A stretch of 64,000 bases of DNA from CAVRQM01 sp965246915 (GCA_965246915.1 CBDFGB010000009.1:82949-146948), one strand, 5' to 3'; shown: positions 7,741-17,465, counted from the first letter of the stretch. The notes: generated by a model not told the origin, from the sequence alone. A program made the numbers and translations.

Positions 7741-8703
7741 ATGTCCCGGATCCTCGGCAAATCCTTCTTGCGTGACTGGGCCCCGTTGCTGGTGCTGTTC
7801 GCGCTTTGCGCCGCCTTCACCGCGATAAATCCGAACTTCTTCTCGCTGCGGAATTTCGGGCGCATCGGCATCATCGCGGCCCCCTCTCTGCTGATCGCCA
7901 TCGGCGTCACCTTCGTCATTCTGATGGGATCCATCGACCTGTCGATGGAGGGGATCGTGGCGTTCTGCGCGGTCGTGTTCGCAACGCTCTTCGTCGCGCT
8001 GGGCGGACTGTCGTCATGGGGATGGGTCGCGATCCCGGCGACCATGCTGGTCGGGGTGATCGCTGGCGTCATTAACGGGATGGTCCACGTGAAGCTGCGA
8101 ATCCCCTCGTTCATGGCGAGCCTGGGGATGGGCTTCATCGGCCTCGGCGCCACCTTCATCCTGACCGGCGGCTACCGCATCAATGTCCAGGACAAGCCGT
8201 TCCGCGCTCTGCTGACCCTGCGCGTGCTCGATATGCCCCTGATGGTCTATTTCGCGCTCGCCGGGCTGCTGCTCGCGATCTTCATCGAACGCTTCACCGT
8301 CACCGGCCGCAATATCTTGGCAATCGGTGGCGGGGAGGAACTGGCCCGCGCATCCGGGCTCGACGTGGCGCGCGTGCGCATCACCGGCTTCGCGCTTGCC
8401 GGTCTGTTCTACAGCCTCGGCGCACTGCTGGCGGTCGCCCGCGTCGGCATCGCCGACGGCAATTCAGGATCGAATCAGATGTTCACCGCGATCACCGCGG
8501 TCGTCGTCGGCGGCACGTCGCTGACCGGCGGCCAGGGCAGCGTCGTCAACACGCTGATCGGGGTCCTGATCGTCTCGGCCATCGGCAACGGCATGATCGT
8601 CATCGGCCTGCCGAGTTACCTCCAAAGCGGCGTCCTAGGCGTGATCGTGATCGTGTCGGTCGCGCTCTCGACCGACCGCGCGTCGATCCCGTTCATCAAA
8701 TAG
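7741..8703 (+). CDS. Sugar ABC transporter permease 1 (RbsC type)
   Basis: Inner-membrane permease of the BPD_transp_2 family, 320 aa with about eight to ten hydrophobic segments. The conserved glycine-rich segment SLTGGQGSVVNTLIGVLIV near the C-terminus and the early ITFVILMGSIDLS-like segment are diagnostic of RbsC-type permeases. A strong ribosome site (AAAGGAGAG, 7729-7737) precedes the ATG. It is paired with a second, non-identical permease at 10229, so the membrane channel is probably a heterodimer. Confidence 0.92.
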   Translation: MSRILGKSFLRDWAPLLVLFALCAAFTAINPNFFSLRNFGRIGIIAAPSLLIAIGVTFVILMGSIDLSMEGIVAFCAVVFATLFVALGGLSSWGWVAIPATMLVGVIAGVINGMVHVKLRIPSFMASLGMGFIGLGATFILTGGYRINVQDKPFRALLTLRVLDMPLMVYFALAGLLLAIFIERFTVTGRNILAIGGGEELARASGLDVARVRITGFALAGLFYSLGALLAVARVGIADGNSGSNQMFTAITAVVVGGTSLTGGQGSVVNTLIGVLIVSAIGNGMIVIGLPSYLQSGVLGVIVIVSVALSTDRASIPFIK

Positions 8704-8710
8704 GCCGGCG

Positions 8711-10216
8711 ATGCTCGAACTCAGAGGCGTCGACAAGAGCTTCCCTGGGGTCCGCGCTCTTCGGGGGATCGATTTCACGGTCGCGCGAGGCGAGATCGTG
8801 GGGCTGGTCGGCGAGAACGGTGCCGGCAAGTCCACGCTGATGAAGGTCATCAACGGCGCGGTCCAGCACGACAACGGGACGTTGCTGATCCATGGCCGAG
8901 AGATGCGGTTCAGCCACACGCGTCAGGCCATGGACATGGGCATCGGGATGGTGTTCCAGGAACAGTCGCTGATCGGCGGCCTGTCGGTCATGGAGAACAT
9001 CTTCCTCGGCTTCGAGCGAAGCTTCACGCGGCGCGGCGTCATCAACTGGCGCGCAATGGCCGAAGCCGCGCGACACCAGCTCGCGAAAGTGAAGCTCGAC
9101 ATCGACCCTCGCGTCACCACCGCCAGCCTGTCCTTCGCCCAGCGGCAACTGGTCGAACTGGCCAAAGTCCTGAGCCTGGAAGAACGGGTGCATGGCGATC
9201 TCGTCATCCTGCTCGACGAGCCGACCTCGGTGCTGGCACCCGAGGAAGTCGAGCTGCTGTTCTCGCTGGTGCGCGAATTGCGCTCGCGCGCCTCGTTCAT
9301 CTTCGTCTCGCACCGTCTGGACGAGATCATCGAACTGTCCGACCGGATCTACGTGATGAAGGATGGCGAGGTCGTCGACCTAGTCGATGCGCGTACTGCG
9401 ATCGTCGAGGCGATCCAGCACAAGATGGTCGGTCGCGAGGTCAACGCAGAATACTACCGGGAAAACAAGCAGAGACCTTATGACTCGGAACGGATCCTGA
9501 TCGACGCGGTGGGCATTGGACGCGCCGCCCACTACGAGGACGTCTCCCTGCGGCTGCACGCCGGCGAAGTCCTGGCCATCGTCGGCACCGACGGATCCGG
9601 CCGCGAGGAGATCATGCGCGCGATCTTTGGCCTGGAGGCTCCGGAACGGGGCCAGATCAGCGTCAAAGGTGTCGGACGCAAGACGTTCAGCGCTATCGAC
9701 GGCGTCGCGCGCGGGATGGGCTATATCCCGCGTGAGCGCAAGGTCGAGGGCATCGTCGCCGGGCTGAATGTGCATGAGAATATGACGCTCTGCCAACTCG
9801 ACAAATACAGCCGGGGAGGCGTGCTCAATGTCAGCCGCGAACGAGCGCTCGCAGTCAAGTGGATCCGTCGTCTGTCGATCAAGGCACCGTCGGAGCTGGC
9901 CGATTGCGGCACCCTGTCCGGCGGCAATCAGCAGAAAGTAGTACTTGCGAAATGGCGCAGTGCCGGCTCGGACATCATTCTACTCGATCATCCGACGCGT
10001 GGCCTGGATATCGGCGCGAAGGAAGATGTCTACGACATGGTCCGGGAAATGTGCGCCGACGGGTGCGGCGTTTTGCTGATCGCCGACACGCTGGAGGAAG
10101 CAATCGGCCTCGCCCACACCATCCTGGTCATCAAGGACGGCTGCATCCAGGTCACTTTCGACGGGACGCCGGGGCGCAAGCCGTCGCTGTTCGACCTCAT
10201 CCATCACATGGTCTGA
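8711..10216 (+). CDS. Sugar ABC transporter ATP-binding protein (RbsA/MglA type, two ABC domains)
   Basis: Cytoplasmic ATPase of 501 aa with two ABC domains in one chain. The first has Walker A GENGAGKST (about residues 35-43), a degenerate signature SFAQRQLVEL and Walker B LVILLDEPTS. The second has a degenerate Walker A GTDGSGREE, with no GKS/T, but an intact signature LSGGNQQK and DHPTRGLD. One consensus and one degenerate site is normal for this family. It lies 8 nt after permease 1 and 12 nt before permease 2, in one operon. Confidence 0.93.
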   Translation: MLELRGVDKSFPGVRALRGIDFTVARGEIVGLVGENGAGKSTLMKVINGAVQHDNGTLLIHGREMRFSHTRQAMDMGIGMVFQEQSLIGGLSVMENIFLGFERSFTRRGVINWRAMAEAARHQLAKVKLDIDPRVTTASLSFAQRQLVELAKVLSLEERVHGDLVILLDEPTSVLAPEEVELLFSLVRELRSRASFIFVSHRLDEIIELSDRIYVMKDGEVVDLVDARTAIVEAIQHKMVGREVNAEYYRENKQRPYDSERILIDAVGIGRAAHYEDVSLRLHAGEVLAIVGTDGSGREEIMRAIFGLEAPERGQISVKGVGRKTFSAIDGVARGMGYIPRERKVEGIVAGLNVHENMTLCQLDKYSRGGVLNVSRERALAVKWIRRLSIKAPSELADCGTLSGGNQQKVVLAKWRSAGSDIILLDHPTRGLDIGAKEDVYDMVREMCADGCGVLLIADTLEEAIGLAHTILVIKDGCIQVTFDGTPGRKPSLFDLIHHMV

Positions 10217-10228
10217 TCGGCGCGCGCG

Positions 10229-11170
10229 GTGGCATTCGACAGGCTGAAATCCTATTTCCCGATCCTCACTCTCGTCGTGCTGACGGCCTTGGTGGGGGTG
10301 CTCGACAGCAGCTTTCTCCGGCCAACAAGCCTGCTACAGGTCGCCTCCGATGTCGCCGCGCTGTTCGTGATGGCGCTCGGCATCACGTGTCCGATCTATA
10401 TCGGCGGCATCGACCTGTCCTCGCAATCGGTGGCCAGTATGACCACGGTCATCGTCACCGCGACGCTGCCCGCGCTCGGCTTCGCCGCCGTGCCGCTGGC
10501 GCTGGCGGTCGGCGCGACACTAGGTGCCGCGTCCGGCTTCGTCTCGATGCGGGCAAAGATCCCGACCTTCATCACCACGTTGGCGGTCGGCGGTGTCGCC
10601 TACTCGATCGGCCAATACGTCAGCGACGAGAAATCGCTTTCGATGATCGCAGGACAGCGCGAGAGGTTGCTCGGCTGGCTCTACGGTGACCTGGGTCCGG
10701 TGCCGAAGGAGCTGCTGGTTGCCGGCACCCTGTTCCTTCTGGCGCTGTTCGTCGAGCGCCGCACAGTCGCCGGCCGCGTGTTCAAGGCCATCGGCGCGGG
10801 TGAGCTCGCCGCGATCGTCTCGGGTCTGCGCGTGGAGCGCTACAAGATCGCCGCGTTCGCGATCTCGGGTGGACTGGCCGCGATGGCAGGGCTGATGCTG
10901 TCAGCGCGGCTGTCCGGCGGTTCGCCGACGGCGGCCAATCAATTCCTGCTGCCGGCCATCGTGGCGGTCCTGGTGGGCGGCACGCCGCTGACCGGCGGCG
11001 TGGGGGGCGTGCTGAACACGCTGATTGGCGCGCTGATCGTGGCGGTCGTGCGCACCAGCATGGTCTATCTCGAAATTCCGGCCGAGGCGCAGCAGATCTT
11101 TTTCGGTATCGTCCTGATCTCGGCGATCGCATTGACGATCGATCGCCGCAAGGTCATTACGGTAAAATAG
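10229..11170 (+). CDS. Sugar ABC transporter permease 2 (RbsC type)
   Basis: Second inner-membrane permease, 313 aa, GTG start. It shows the same family signatures as permease 1 (CPIYIGGIDLSSQS, GGTPLTGGVGGVLNTLIGAL) but is clearly divergent from it. Two different permeases around a double-domain ATPase suggest a heterodimeric channel. It is followed 12 nt later by the alcohol dehydrogenase gene, which is probably part of the same transcript. Confidence 0.92.
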   Translation: MAFDRLKSYFPILTLVVLTALVGVLDSSFLRPTSLLQVASDVAALFVMALGITCPIYIGGIDLSSQSVASMTTVIVTATLPALGFAAVPLALAVGATLGAASGFVSMRAKIPTFITTLAVGGVAYSIGQYVSDEKSLSMIAGQRERLLGWLYGDLGPVPKELLVAGTLFLLALFVERRTVAGRVFKAIGAGELAAIVSGLRVERYKIAAFAISGGLAAMAGLMLSARLSGGSPTAANQFLLPAIVAVLVGGTPLTGGVGGVLNTLIGALIVAVVRTSMVYLEIPAEAQQIFFGIVLISAIALTIDRRKVITVK

Positions 11171-11182
11171 CGGAACGAGAGC

Positions 11183-12211
11183 GTGGCATTCATGAAAGCG
11201 GCGGTCCTGGTCGCGCCGCGCCGCTTCGAGATCCGCGACGTCCCGGTCCCGGAGGTCGGCCCCGGCGACGCGCTGATCAAGGTAGATCGCTGCGGTATCT
11301 GCGGGACCGATGTGCACATCTTCAACGGACACTACGCCGCCGACCGCCTGCCGATGACTCCCGGCCATGAGTTCGCCGGCACGATCGCGGCACTTGGCCG
11401 CGATACGCTCGGCCTCGTGGTCGGTGGCCGAGCCGTCGCCGACATAAACATCGGCTGCGGCCGCTGCTACTACTGTCGGCGCAACGAGGTACTGAACTGC
11501 CCGCAGGCACGGCAGGTCGGCATCTCGCGGCAAGGCGCCTTCGCCGAATTCGTCTGCGTGCCCGGTCGCCTCGTGATCCCGGCACCTGGCGACATGTCGT
11601 TCGCCGTACTCGCACTCGCCGAACCGGTTGCCTGCGTGGTCCGCGCGGCGCGCAAGGCCCGAGTGACGTTCGGGCAATCAGTCGTCATCCTCGGGGGTGG
11701 CCCGATCGGCAATCTGCATGTCCAGATGATGCGTCTGATCGGTGCCGCCCCCATCATCGTGGCCGAGCCCATGGCGGCCCGGGCCGCCCTCGCCCGCGAG
11801 GCTGGCGCTGACGTCGTCGTCACTGATCCGGCGCAGGTGAAGCAGGCGGTCCGCGACCACACCGACGGGCGCGGCGCGGATCTGGCCATCGAGAGCGTGG
11901 GCCGCGCCGCTCTCTATGCCCTCGCGCTCGACCTGATCCGGCCGGGCGGGCATGTGACAGCGTTCGGCATAACGGGGCCGGACGACACGCTCGCACTGCC
12001 GCTCCTGGACACCGTGCTGCGGGAGATCTCGGTCAAGGGGTCGGTCGCCGGCATGGGCGAGGACATGCACGACGCGCTCACGCTGCTGCGCCATGGGCGT
12101 TTCCAGCTTGACGCCTTTACCGCCGCTACATTCCCGCTGGCCGACATCCAAGCTGCTTTCGACGGTCTGGCGGCCGATCCCGCCGTGCTCAAGGCGCAGA
12201 TCGCGCTGTGA
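11183..12211 (+). CDS. Zinc-dependent alcohol/polyol dehydrogenase (MDR family)
   Basis: Cytosolic NAD(P)-dependent medium-chain dehydrogenase of about 340 aa related to sorbitol and threonine dehydrogenases. It has the catalytic zinc ligands (CGICGTDVHIFNG, then GHEFAGT), the four-cysteine structural zinc loop (GCGRCYYCRRNEVLNC) and the Rossmann motif VILGGGPIGNLH. The GTG at 11183 or the ATG at 11192 (MKAAVLV) may be the start; the latter matches the usual family N-terminus. Last gene of the importer operon, so it probably oxidises the imported polyol or sugar. Confidence 0.9.
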   Translation: MAFMKAAVLVAPRRFEIRDVPVPEVGPGDALIKVDRCGICGTDVHIFNGHYAADRLPMTPGHEFAGTIAALGRDTLGLVVGGRAVADINIGCGRCYYCRRNEVLNCPQARQVGISRQGAFAEFVCVPGRLVIPAPGDMSFAVLALAEPVACVVRAARKARVTFGQSVVILGGGPIGNLHVQMMRLIGAAPIIVAEPMAARAALAREAGADVVVTDPAQVKQAVRDHTDGRGADLAIESVGRAALYALALDLIRPGGHVTAFGITGPDDTLALPLLDTVLREISVKGSVAGMGEDMHDALTLLRHGRFQLDAFTAATFPLADIQAAFDGLAADPAVLKAQIAL

Positions 12212-12234
12212 CGAGCGCAGCCGCGCGCGGCTGG

Positions 12235-12960
12235 TCAGGATGGTGCCGGCGTCGCGGCCTCATCGAGCCGAATATAGCGCAGGATCGTATCGACGATGAC
12301 CTGTCGGCGCTCCTCCAAGGCATCGCCGGCACTCAGGTCGATCGCGTAGATCACCGAGAGCGTGAAACGGTTCGTGAGGAAGTAGTAGCCCAGTGCCGCG
12401 ATCGAGATGTAGACTTGCATGGCGCTGACGCCGGGGCGAAAGACACCGGCGCGCACGCCGCGGTCCAGCAGATCCTGGATCAGGGCGATAAAGCTGGAGT
12501 GCATTTCCGGAATCCGTTTGCTCCGTTTCAGATGCACGGCGCGGTGGATGTTCTCGGTGCTCAGGAGACGCAGAAATTCGGGGTGCTTCTGGTAATAGGT
12601 CCAGGTAAATCCGATGAGCTTGATGATCGCCGCGAGCGGATCGAGGTTTTCCAAATCGAGCCGGCGCTCCGCGGTCCGAATCGAGCTGTAGGCTTCCTCC
12701 AGCACCACCAGGAACAAGTCGTCCTTGCTCTTGAAGTAGTGGTAGATCATCCGCTTGTTGACCTTGGCGCGATTGGCGATTGCATCGACACGCGCCCCAC
12801 CCAGTCCGTGGCGCGCAAACTCAGCCGTCGCCGCGGCCAGGATTCGCGTCTGGGTAGCCACCGGGTCGCGCGGCCGAGGCGCGTGGCTCTCGGGCGGCTC
12901 CGAATCGGCCGCGGTCGGCGTCGCACGGCGAGGCTTGGCGCGGCCAATCGCGCGGGGCAT
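12235..12960 (-). CDS. TetR-family transcriptional regulator
   Basis: DNA-binding repressor of 241 aa when started at ATG 12960, which follows AAGGACG; longer readings upstream lack a ribosome site. The helix-turn-helix is clear (TRILAAATAEFARHGLGGAR then VDAIANRAKVNKRMIYHYF) and a C-terminal ligand-binding domain follows (VLEEAYSSIRTAERRLDLE onward). The N-terminal 30 residues are basic and Pro-rich. It is divergent from the isomerase gene and convergent with the dehydrogenase. It is the best local candidate to bind the repeated GTAACYARACGGTTM sites at 6448, 15833 and 21386; no such site lies in its own promoter. Confidence 0.9.
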   Translation of the reverse strand: MPRAIGRAKPRRATPTAADSEPPESHAPRPRDPVATQTRILAAATAEFARHGLGGARVDAIANRAKVNKRMIYHYFKSKDDLFLVVLEEAYSSIRTAERRLDLENLDPLAAIIKLIGFTWTYYQKHPEFLRLLSTENIHRAVHLKRSKRIPEMHSSFIALIQDLLDRGVRAGVFRPGVSAMQVYISIAALGYYFLTNRFTLSVIYAIDLSAGDALEERRQVIVDTILRYIRLDEAATPAPS

Positions 12961-13041
12961 CAATTCGTCCTTTTGTTGCAATAAAGCCACCCATTCCGCG
13001 ACTCCACGGCGGCGGCACGCCGGCCGTATCGAAGGGCGATC

Positions 13042-13920
13042 ATGCACCACTCCCCGGCATCACTCTCCATCAACACCGCAACGCTCGGTTTCCAATGGTC
13101 GTTGACACGGATCATTCCCGCGATCGCCGCGGCCGGACTGGGTGGCGTCGCGCCGTGGCGACGCGACCTCGTGGATCTGTCTCCCGTCTCGGTTCGGGGG
13201 ATGGCGGCGGGCGAAGGCCTGGAAGTCACCGGCCTGTGCCGAGGTGGCTATCTCGTGCACCGCGACCGCGCGGAACGGCGACAGATTTTTGACGACAACC
13301 TGCGAGCCATCGATGAAGCAGCGGCGCTGGGAGCACCGGTATTGTGCTTCGTGGTGGGCGGCTTGCCCCGGGGTTCGAAGGACCTTGACGCCGCACGTGC
13401 GCAGGTGGTCGACCTCCTGTGCGACTTGTCCGGACATGCGCTTGCGTCCGGCGTGTCCATCGCGGTCGAGCCGCTGCATCCGATGTATGCCGGCGACCGG
13501 TCCTGCATCAACACGGTGGCGACGGCACTCGACGTGTGCGACGCGGTTGGCGACGGATGCGGCATCATGGTGGATGCCTACCATGTGTGGTGGGACCCGC
13601 AACTTGTGGCCGGGCTAGCCCGCGCAGGTGCCGCGCGAATCCTCGGTTGGCAGATCAGCGACTGGCTGGTGCCGACCAAGGACTTTCTCAATGATCGTGG
13701 CATGATGGGCGATGGCGTGATCGACCTGCCGCAACTCGACGCGCTGGTTGCCGAGGCGGGTTGGCGAGGGATGACCGAGGTTGAGATCTTCTCCGAAACA
13801 TGGTCGCGGACCGATCCGGCGGCCATCCTTCAAATCTGCGCCGAACGCTTTCGGGACATGCCCTACAGGCGCGGTATGGTGAACCCACCATCGACCCGCG
13901 CGGTCAGCCCGACGGTGTAG
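13042..13920 (+). CDS. Sugar phosphate isomerase/epimerase-like TIM-barrel protein
   Basis: AP-endonuclease-2-type TIM barrel of 292 aa, the family that includes hydroxypyruvate isomerase, IolE/IolI and keto-sugar epimerases. Probable metal ligands are visible: Glu in SIAVEPLHPMY, Asp/His in GIMVDAYHVWWDP, and Glu in MTEVEIFSE near the C-terminus. It starts 82 nt from the divergent TetR gene and ends 58 nt inside the 3' end of the convergent SDR gene. Such proteins act on sugar or polyol derivatives, which agrees with the importer. The exact reaction is unknown. Confidence 0.85.
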   Translation: MHHSPASLSINTATLGFQWSLTRIIPAIAAAGLGGVAPWRRDLVDLSPVSVRGMAAGEGLEVTGLCRGGYLVHRDRAERRQIFDDNLRAIDEAAALGAPVLCFVVGGLPRGSKDLDAARAQVVDLLCDLSGHALASGVSIAVEPLHPMYAGDRSCINTVATALDVCDAVGDGCGIMVDAYHVWWDPQLVAGLARAGAARILGWQISDWLVPTKDFLNDRGMMGDGVIDLPQLDALVAEAGWRGMTEVEIFSETWSRTDPAAILQICAERFRDMPYRRGMVNPPSTRAVSPTV

Positions 13921-14636
13921 GGAAGGTCGCCCGAGGCCATCGTGGCCACCACGACGCCGACCTCTTGCGGCACGCCCCAGCGCGGCATCGGCGCGTTCCC
14001 GGCCGCAAAGAACGCATCATACTTCGCCGCCGAGGGTTCGGTCATTTCAGTACGTATGATGCCCGGCCGAACTTCGTAGACACCAATTCCTTCAGGCGCG
14101 AGTCGCACGGCGAACAACTGCGCGGCCATCGAGGCCGCGGCCTTGGAGATACAATACTCACCCCGCTCGATCGTCACGGCCTCGGCGTTGGAGGACGTGA
14201 TGAACACCACGGAGCGATGTCCGGCCTGCGTATCGTTTTCGGCCAACAGCCGTCGCGCGAAGGCCTGGGTTAGGAAAAACGTGCCGCGGGTGTTGACGCC
14301 CACGCAGCGGTCGAAGCTGTCGGCGGCGACGTCAAGCAAGTCGCCGCGCGCCATCACCGAGACGCCAGCATTGTTGACCAGACAATCCAGTCGGCCGAAC
14401 GCGGTCCAGGCGGCATCCAGCAACCGCCCGTGCCCGTCGATCGCGGCGATGTCCCCGACCACGCCGGCAGCGCGCGCAGACTGGGCGGATACCGCCTCGA
14501 CGCTGGTGGACAGATCGACCTCCGGCCCACGCTCGTTAAGCACAAGGTCGAAACCGCGACGCGCCAGCGCCACCGCACAGGCGCGGCCGATGCCGCGTCC
14601 GGCGCCGGTGACCAGGGCGACGGGGCGACGGGTCAT
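13863..14636 (-). CDS. Short-chain dehydrogenase/reductase
   Basis: NAD(P)-dependent SDR of 257 aa. Cofactor motif TGAGRGIGRA, NNAGVS, catalytic Ser in ITSSNAEA and Tyr-x3-Lys in EYCISK are all present. Its ATG at 14636 overlaps the stop of the acyl-CoA dehydrogenase gene (ATGA), so the two are translationally coupled. In this context a 3-hydroxyacyl-CoA dehydrogenase or ketoreductase role is plausible. Its 3' end overlaps the isomerase gene on the opposite strand by 58 bp. Confidence 0.9.
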   Translation of the reverse strand: MTRRPVALVTGAGRGIGRACAVALARRGFDLVLNERGPEVDLSTSVEAVSAQSARAAGVVGDIAAIDGHGRLLDAAWTAFGRLDCLVNNAGVSVMARGDLLDVAADSFDRCVGVNTRGTFFLTQAFARRLLAENDTQAGHRSVVFITSSNAEAVTIERGEYCISKAAASMAAQLFAVRLAPEGIGVYEVRPGIIRTEMTEPSAAKYDAFFAAGNAPMPRWGVPQEVGVVVATMASGDLPYTVGLTARVDGGFTIPRL

Positions 14637-15778
14637 AACACCGCCTCCGCCTCGCGCAGCAGCTCGCGGGCGATGATGAGCCGCTGAATCTGTTGCGTAC
14701 CCTCGTAGATCTGGCAGATCTTGGCGTCGCGGTACAGCCGTTCGACCTCGAAGCCGCGAATGTAGCCGCTGCCGCCGAACACCTGCACCGCGTCGGCGGT
14801 CCGGGCGACGGCGATGTCGCCGGCCATGCATTTGGCCATCGAGGCAGCCTTGGTCGCCGGCTCGCCGCGGTCGATGCGCGACGCGGCGTCCCAGGTCAGC
14901 AGGCGTGCCGCCTGAATATCGCGCGCCATGTCGGCCAGCAGGAATTGCAGTCCCTGGAACTCGGCAATCGTCTTGCCAAATTGGCGCCGCTGCCGTGCGT
15001 AGCCGACCGCCGCCTCCAGCCCCGCCTGGGCGATGCCCACGGCCAAGGCCGCGATACCGACACGGCCCTTTTCCAGCACGCTCATCATGATGTGGAAGCC
15101 GCGATTCTCCGGCCCCAGCAGCGCCTCGGGCGGCAGGTCGATCGCATCGAAGTGCAACGCTCCCACCTGCGACGCGCGTTGGCCCATCTTGTGCTCCTTG
15201 GGGCCGCGACTGAACCCGGGACGGTCGGCGTCGACCAGGAAGATGCTCATGCCGCGGCTGCCGGCTGCCTTGTCGGTGCGCGCGAGCACGGCAGCGAAAT
15301 CGCAGACCGGGCCGTTGTGGATCCAAAGCTTGTTGCCATCCAGTCGCCAGCCTTCCTCGGTACGGGTCGCGGTGGTGCGCAGGCCCGACACGTCCGACCC
15401 CGCATCCGCCTCAGTGATGCCGTAGGCGCAACGAGTTTCCGCGCGCAGTAGCGGCCGCAGATACTGCTCGCGCTGCGCCTGAGTGCCGTATTGGGTGAGC
15501 AGCGTGCCGATCAACTCGACCAGGCCGCATTGGTCGGCGACCGAGGCGTAACCACGCGAAAGCTCCTCCATGACGACGGCGTAGGCCAGAGCGTCCATCC
15601 CGGCCCCGCCATATTCGGTGGGGACGGAAATGCCGAATAGGCCAAGCGCTCCCATCTGCGCGTAGATCTCGCTGGGGAAGCGTTCTTCCTCGTCGAGCGA
15701 CGCGGCGATCGGGCGGATCACCTCATCGGCGAAGCGGCGCACCGTGTCGCGAACCTGCACATGCTCTTCGCTCAGCAC
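14633..15778 (-). CDS. Acyl-CoA dehydrogenase
   Basis: FAD enzyme of 381 aa that introduces an alpha-beta double bond into an acyl-CoA. Family signatures: AYGITEADAGSDVSGL (substrate and FAD binding), GRVGIAALAVGIAQAGLEAA, QRRQFGKTIAEFQ, and the C-terminal catalytic Glu in QIYEGTQQIQRL. First gene of a two-gene operon with the SDR, reading away from the CoA-transferase gene. Operator site 2 lies 55 nt upstream of its start. Confidence 0.94.
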   Translation of the reverse strand: MLSEEHVQVRDTVRRFADEVIRPIAASLDEEERFPSEIYAQMGALGLFGISVPTEYGGAGMDALAYAVVMEELSRGYASVADQCGLVELIGTLLTQYGTQAQREQYLRPLLRAETRCAYGITEADAGSDVSGLRTTATRTEEGWRLDGNKLWIHNGPVCDFAAVLARTDKAAGSRGMSIFLVDADRPGFSRGPKEHKMGQRASQVGALHFDAIDLPPEALLGPENRGFHIMMSVLEKGRVGIAALAVGIAQAGLEAAVGYARQRRQFGKTIAEFQGLQFLLADMARDIQAARLLTWDAASRIDRGEPATKAASMAKCMAGDIAVARTADAVQVFGGSGYIRGFEVERLYRDAKICQIYEGTQQIQRLIIARELLREAEAVL

Positions 15779-15832
15779 CGATTTTCTCCCTCCGCCGCCG
15801 CTGTCGTGGCTTGCCAGCGCATCGCATTCTAT

Positions 15833-15847
15833 GTAACTAGACGGTTA
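15833..15847. promoter_or_regulatory. Candidate operator site 2 (GTAACTAGACGGTTA)
   Basis: Near-palindrome with GTAAC and GGTTA-type half-sites, located between the divergent acyl-CoA dehydrogenase and CoA-transferase genes. It is 55 nt upstream of the former and about 48 nt upstream of the latter. One site could control both operons. It matches sites 1 and 3. Confidence 0.65.
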
Positions 15848-15894
15848 ATATCTGCGCTTTGATGCAGGCTACGTCAAGCGCTTCGAGGGGAAAC

Positions 15895-17457
15895 GTGCAC
15901 GCGATGTCCGACCACATACGAGCTTCGGGCAAGGCGATCGGGCGCGATGTCGCGGCCGCCATGATCGCCGATGGTGCGACACTCGCGCTGAGCGGATCGG
16001 GCGGCGGCCTGATCGAGGCCGACGAAATCTATCAGGCGATCGAGGCGCGGTTCCTGGCCACCGGGCATCCACGCGATCTGACGCTGGTCCACGCGTTGGG
16101 CATTGGCGACGCGAAGCGGCGCGGGCTGAGTCGTTTCGCCCACCCGGGCATGGTGCGCCGCGTGATCGGCGGCCATTGGACATGGTCTCCGGCCATGCAG
16201 GCGCTGGCCGAGGGCGACGCGATCGAGGCGTGGACCTTGCCTGCGGGCGCGATCATGCTGCTGCTGCGCGAGATCGGCGCCGGCCGGCCGGGCCTGATCA
16301 CCCATGTCGGCCTCGGCACGTTCGCCGATCCGCGGCACGGCGGCGGCGCATGCAACGCGCGCGCCAGGGCCGCCGAAATGCCGGTCGAACTGATCGAGAT
16401 CGGCGGCCGCGTGCTGTTGCGCTACAAGCCGTTCCGCATCGACGTCGCGATCATCCGCGGCAGCTTGGCCGATGTTGCCGGCAATCTCAGCCTGGTTCAC
16501 GAGGCGGCCGACCTGGACACGGTGGCGGCCGCCGCGGCGGCACATAGCAGTGGCGGCACGGTTTTCGCGCAGGTCGCTCGCCTCGTGCCACGGGGCCACA
16601 TCCCGGCGCGGCAGGTGGCGGTGCCCGGCGTAAGCATAGGCTACCTGGTGATCGCCCCGGACCAGCACCAAACCTATCTCGCCCGCTTCGATGCCGCGAT
16701 CAGCGGCGAGGAACCGCGCCCGGGCCATGACGCCATGGCCGGCACGCTGCCGAACGGCATACGTGGCGTCATTGCCCGCCGCGCGGCCGACGAAGTGCGC
16801 GAAGGCGCCTCGCTCAACTTCGGTTTTGGCATTCCGGGTGCCATTCCGGCGGTGCTGCGTGCGCGCGACATGATCGAACGCGTTTGGATCAGCGTAGAGC
16901 AGGGCATCCACAACGGCCAATTGCTTGACGGCGAAATGTTCGGCGCGGCGCGCTGGCCCGAGGCGATCGTCGCCTCGACCCGGCAATTCGACTTCTACAG
17001 TGGCGGCGGAATCGATATCGGCTTTCTCGGCATGGGCGAGATGGATGAGGCCGGAAATGTCAACGTCTCACGCCTTGGCCCGAAAGTGGTCGGACCCGGA
17101 GGTTTCGTCGACATCGCCCAGAACGCCAAAAAGGTCGTATTCTGCGGCAGCTTCGACGCCAAGGGGACCGAATGCGACGTGGCCGGCGGGCGGCTTGCCA
17201 TCCGCCGCCACGGCGCGATCGGAAAGTTGGTGCCGCAGGTCCGCGAAATCACCTTCTCTGCCGCGTATGCGCAAGGTGTCGGACAGGACGTTCTGTATGT
17301 GACGGAGCGTGCGGTCTTTCGCCTGACGCCCGAAGGCGTTGCGCTGACCGAATTGGCGCCGGGGATCGATCTGCAAACGGACGTGCTCGATCGCATGGGC
17401 TTCGCGCCGATCTTGCGGGGCACGCCACGTCCGATGCCGATCGAGCATTTCCCGTGA
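15895..17457 (+). CDS. Family I CoA-transferase, fused alpha and beta subunits (YdiF/propionate CoA-transferase-like)
   Basis: Enzyme of about 520 aa that moves CoA between an acyl-CoA and a free carboxylic acid. The alpha-like half occupies roughly residues 1-270 (TLALSGSGGGLIEADEI, the CoA loop GLGTFADPRHGGG). The beta-like half follows (LNFGFGIPGAIPAVL, SVEQGIHNGQLLDG with the expected catalytic Glu, GEMDEAGNVNVS). GTG 15895 is preferred because AGGGG lies just before it; ATGs at 15859 and 15904 are alternatives. It is followed 8 nt later by the GMC oxidoreductase. It would activate an acid intermediate for the acyl-CoA dehydrogenase encoded divergently. Confidence 0.92.
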   Translation: MHAMSDHIRASGKAIGRDVAAAMIADGATLALSGSGGGLIEADEIYQAIEARFLATGHPRDLTLVHALGIGDAKRRGLSRFAHPGMVRRVIGGHWTWSPAMQALAEGDAIEAWTLPAGAIMLLLREIGAGRPGLITHVGLGTFADPRHGGGACNARARAAEMPVELIEIGGRVLLRYKPFRIDVAIIRGSLADVAGNLSLVHEAADLDTVAAAAAAHSSGGTVFAQVARLVPRGHIPARQVAVPGVSIGYLVIAPDQHQTYLARFDAAISGEEPRPGHDAMAGTLPNGIRGVIARRAADEVREGASLNFGFGIPGAIPAVLRARDMIERVWISVEQGIHNGQLLDGEMFGAARWPEAIVASTRQFDFYSGGGIDIGFLGMGEMDEAGNVNVSRLGPKVVGPGGFVDIAQNAKKVVFCGSFDAKGTECDVAGGRLAIRRHGAIGKLVPQVREITFSAAYAQGVGQDVLYVTERAVFRLTPEGVALTELAPGIDLQTDVLDRMGFAPILRGTPRPMPIEHFP

Positions 17458-17465
17458 GGCCGCAG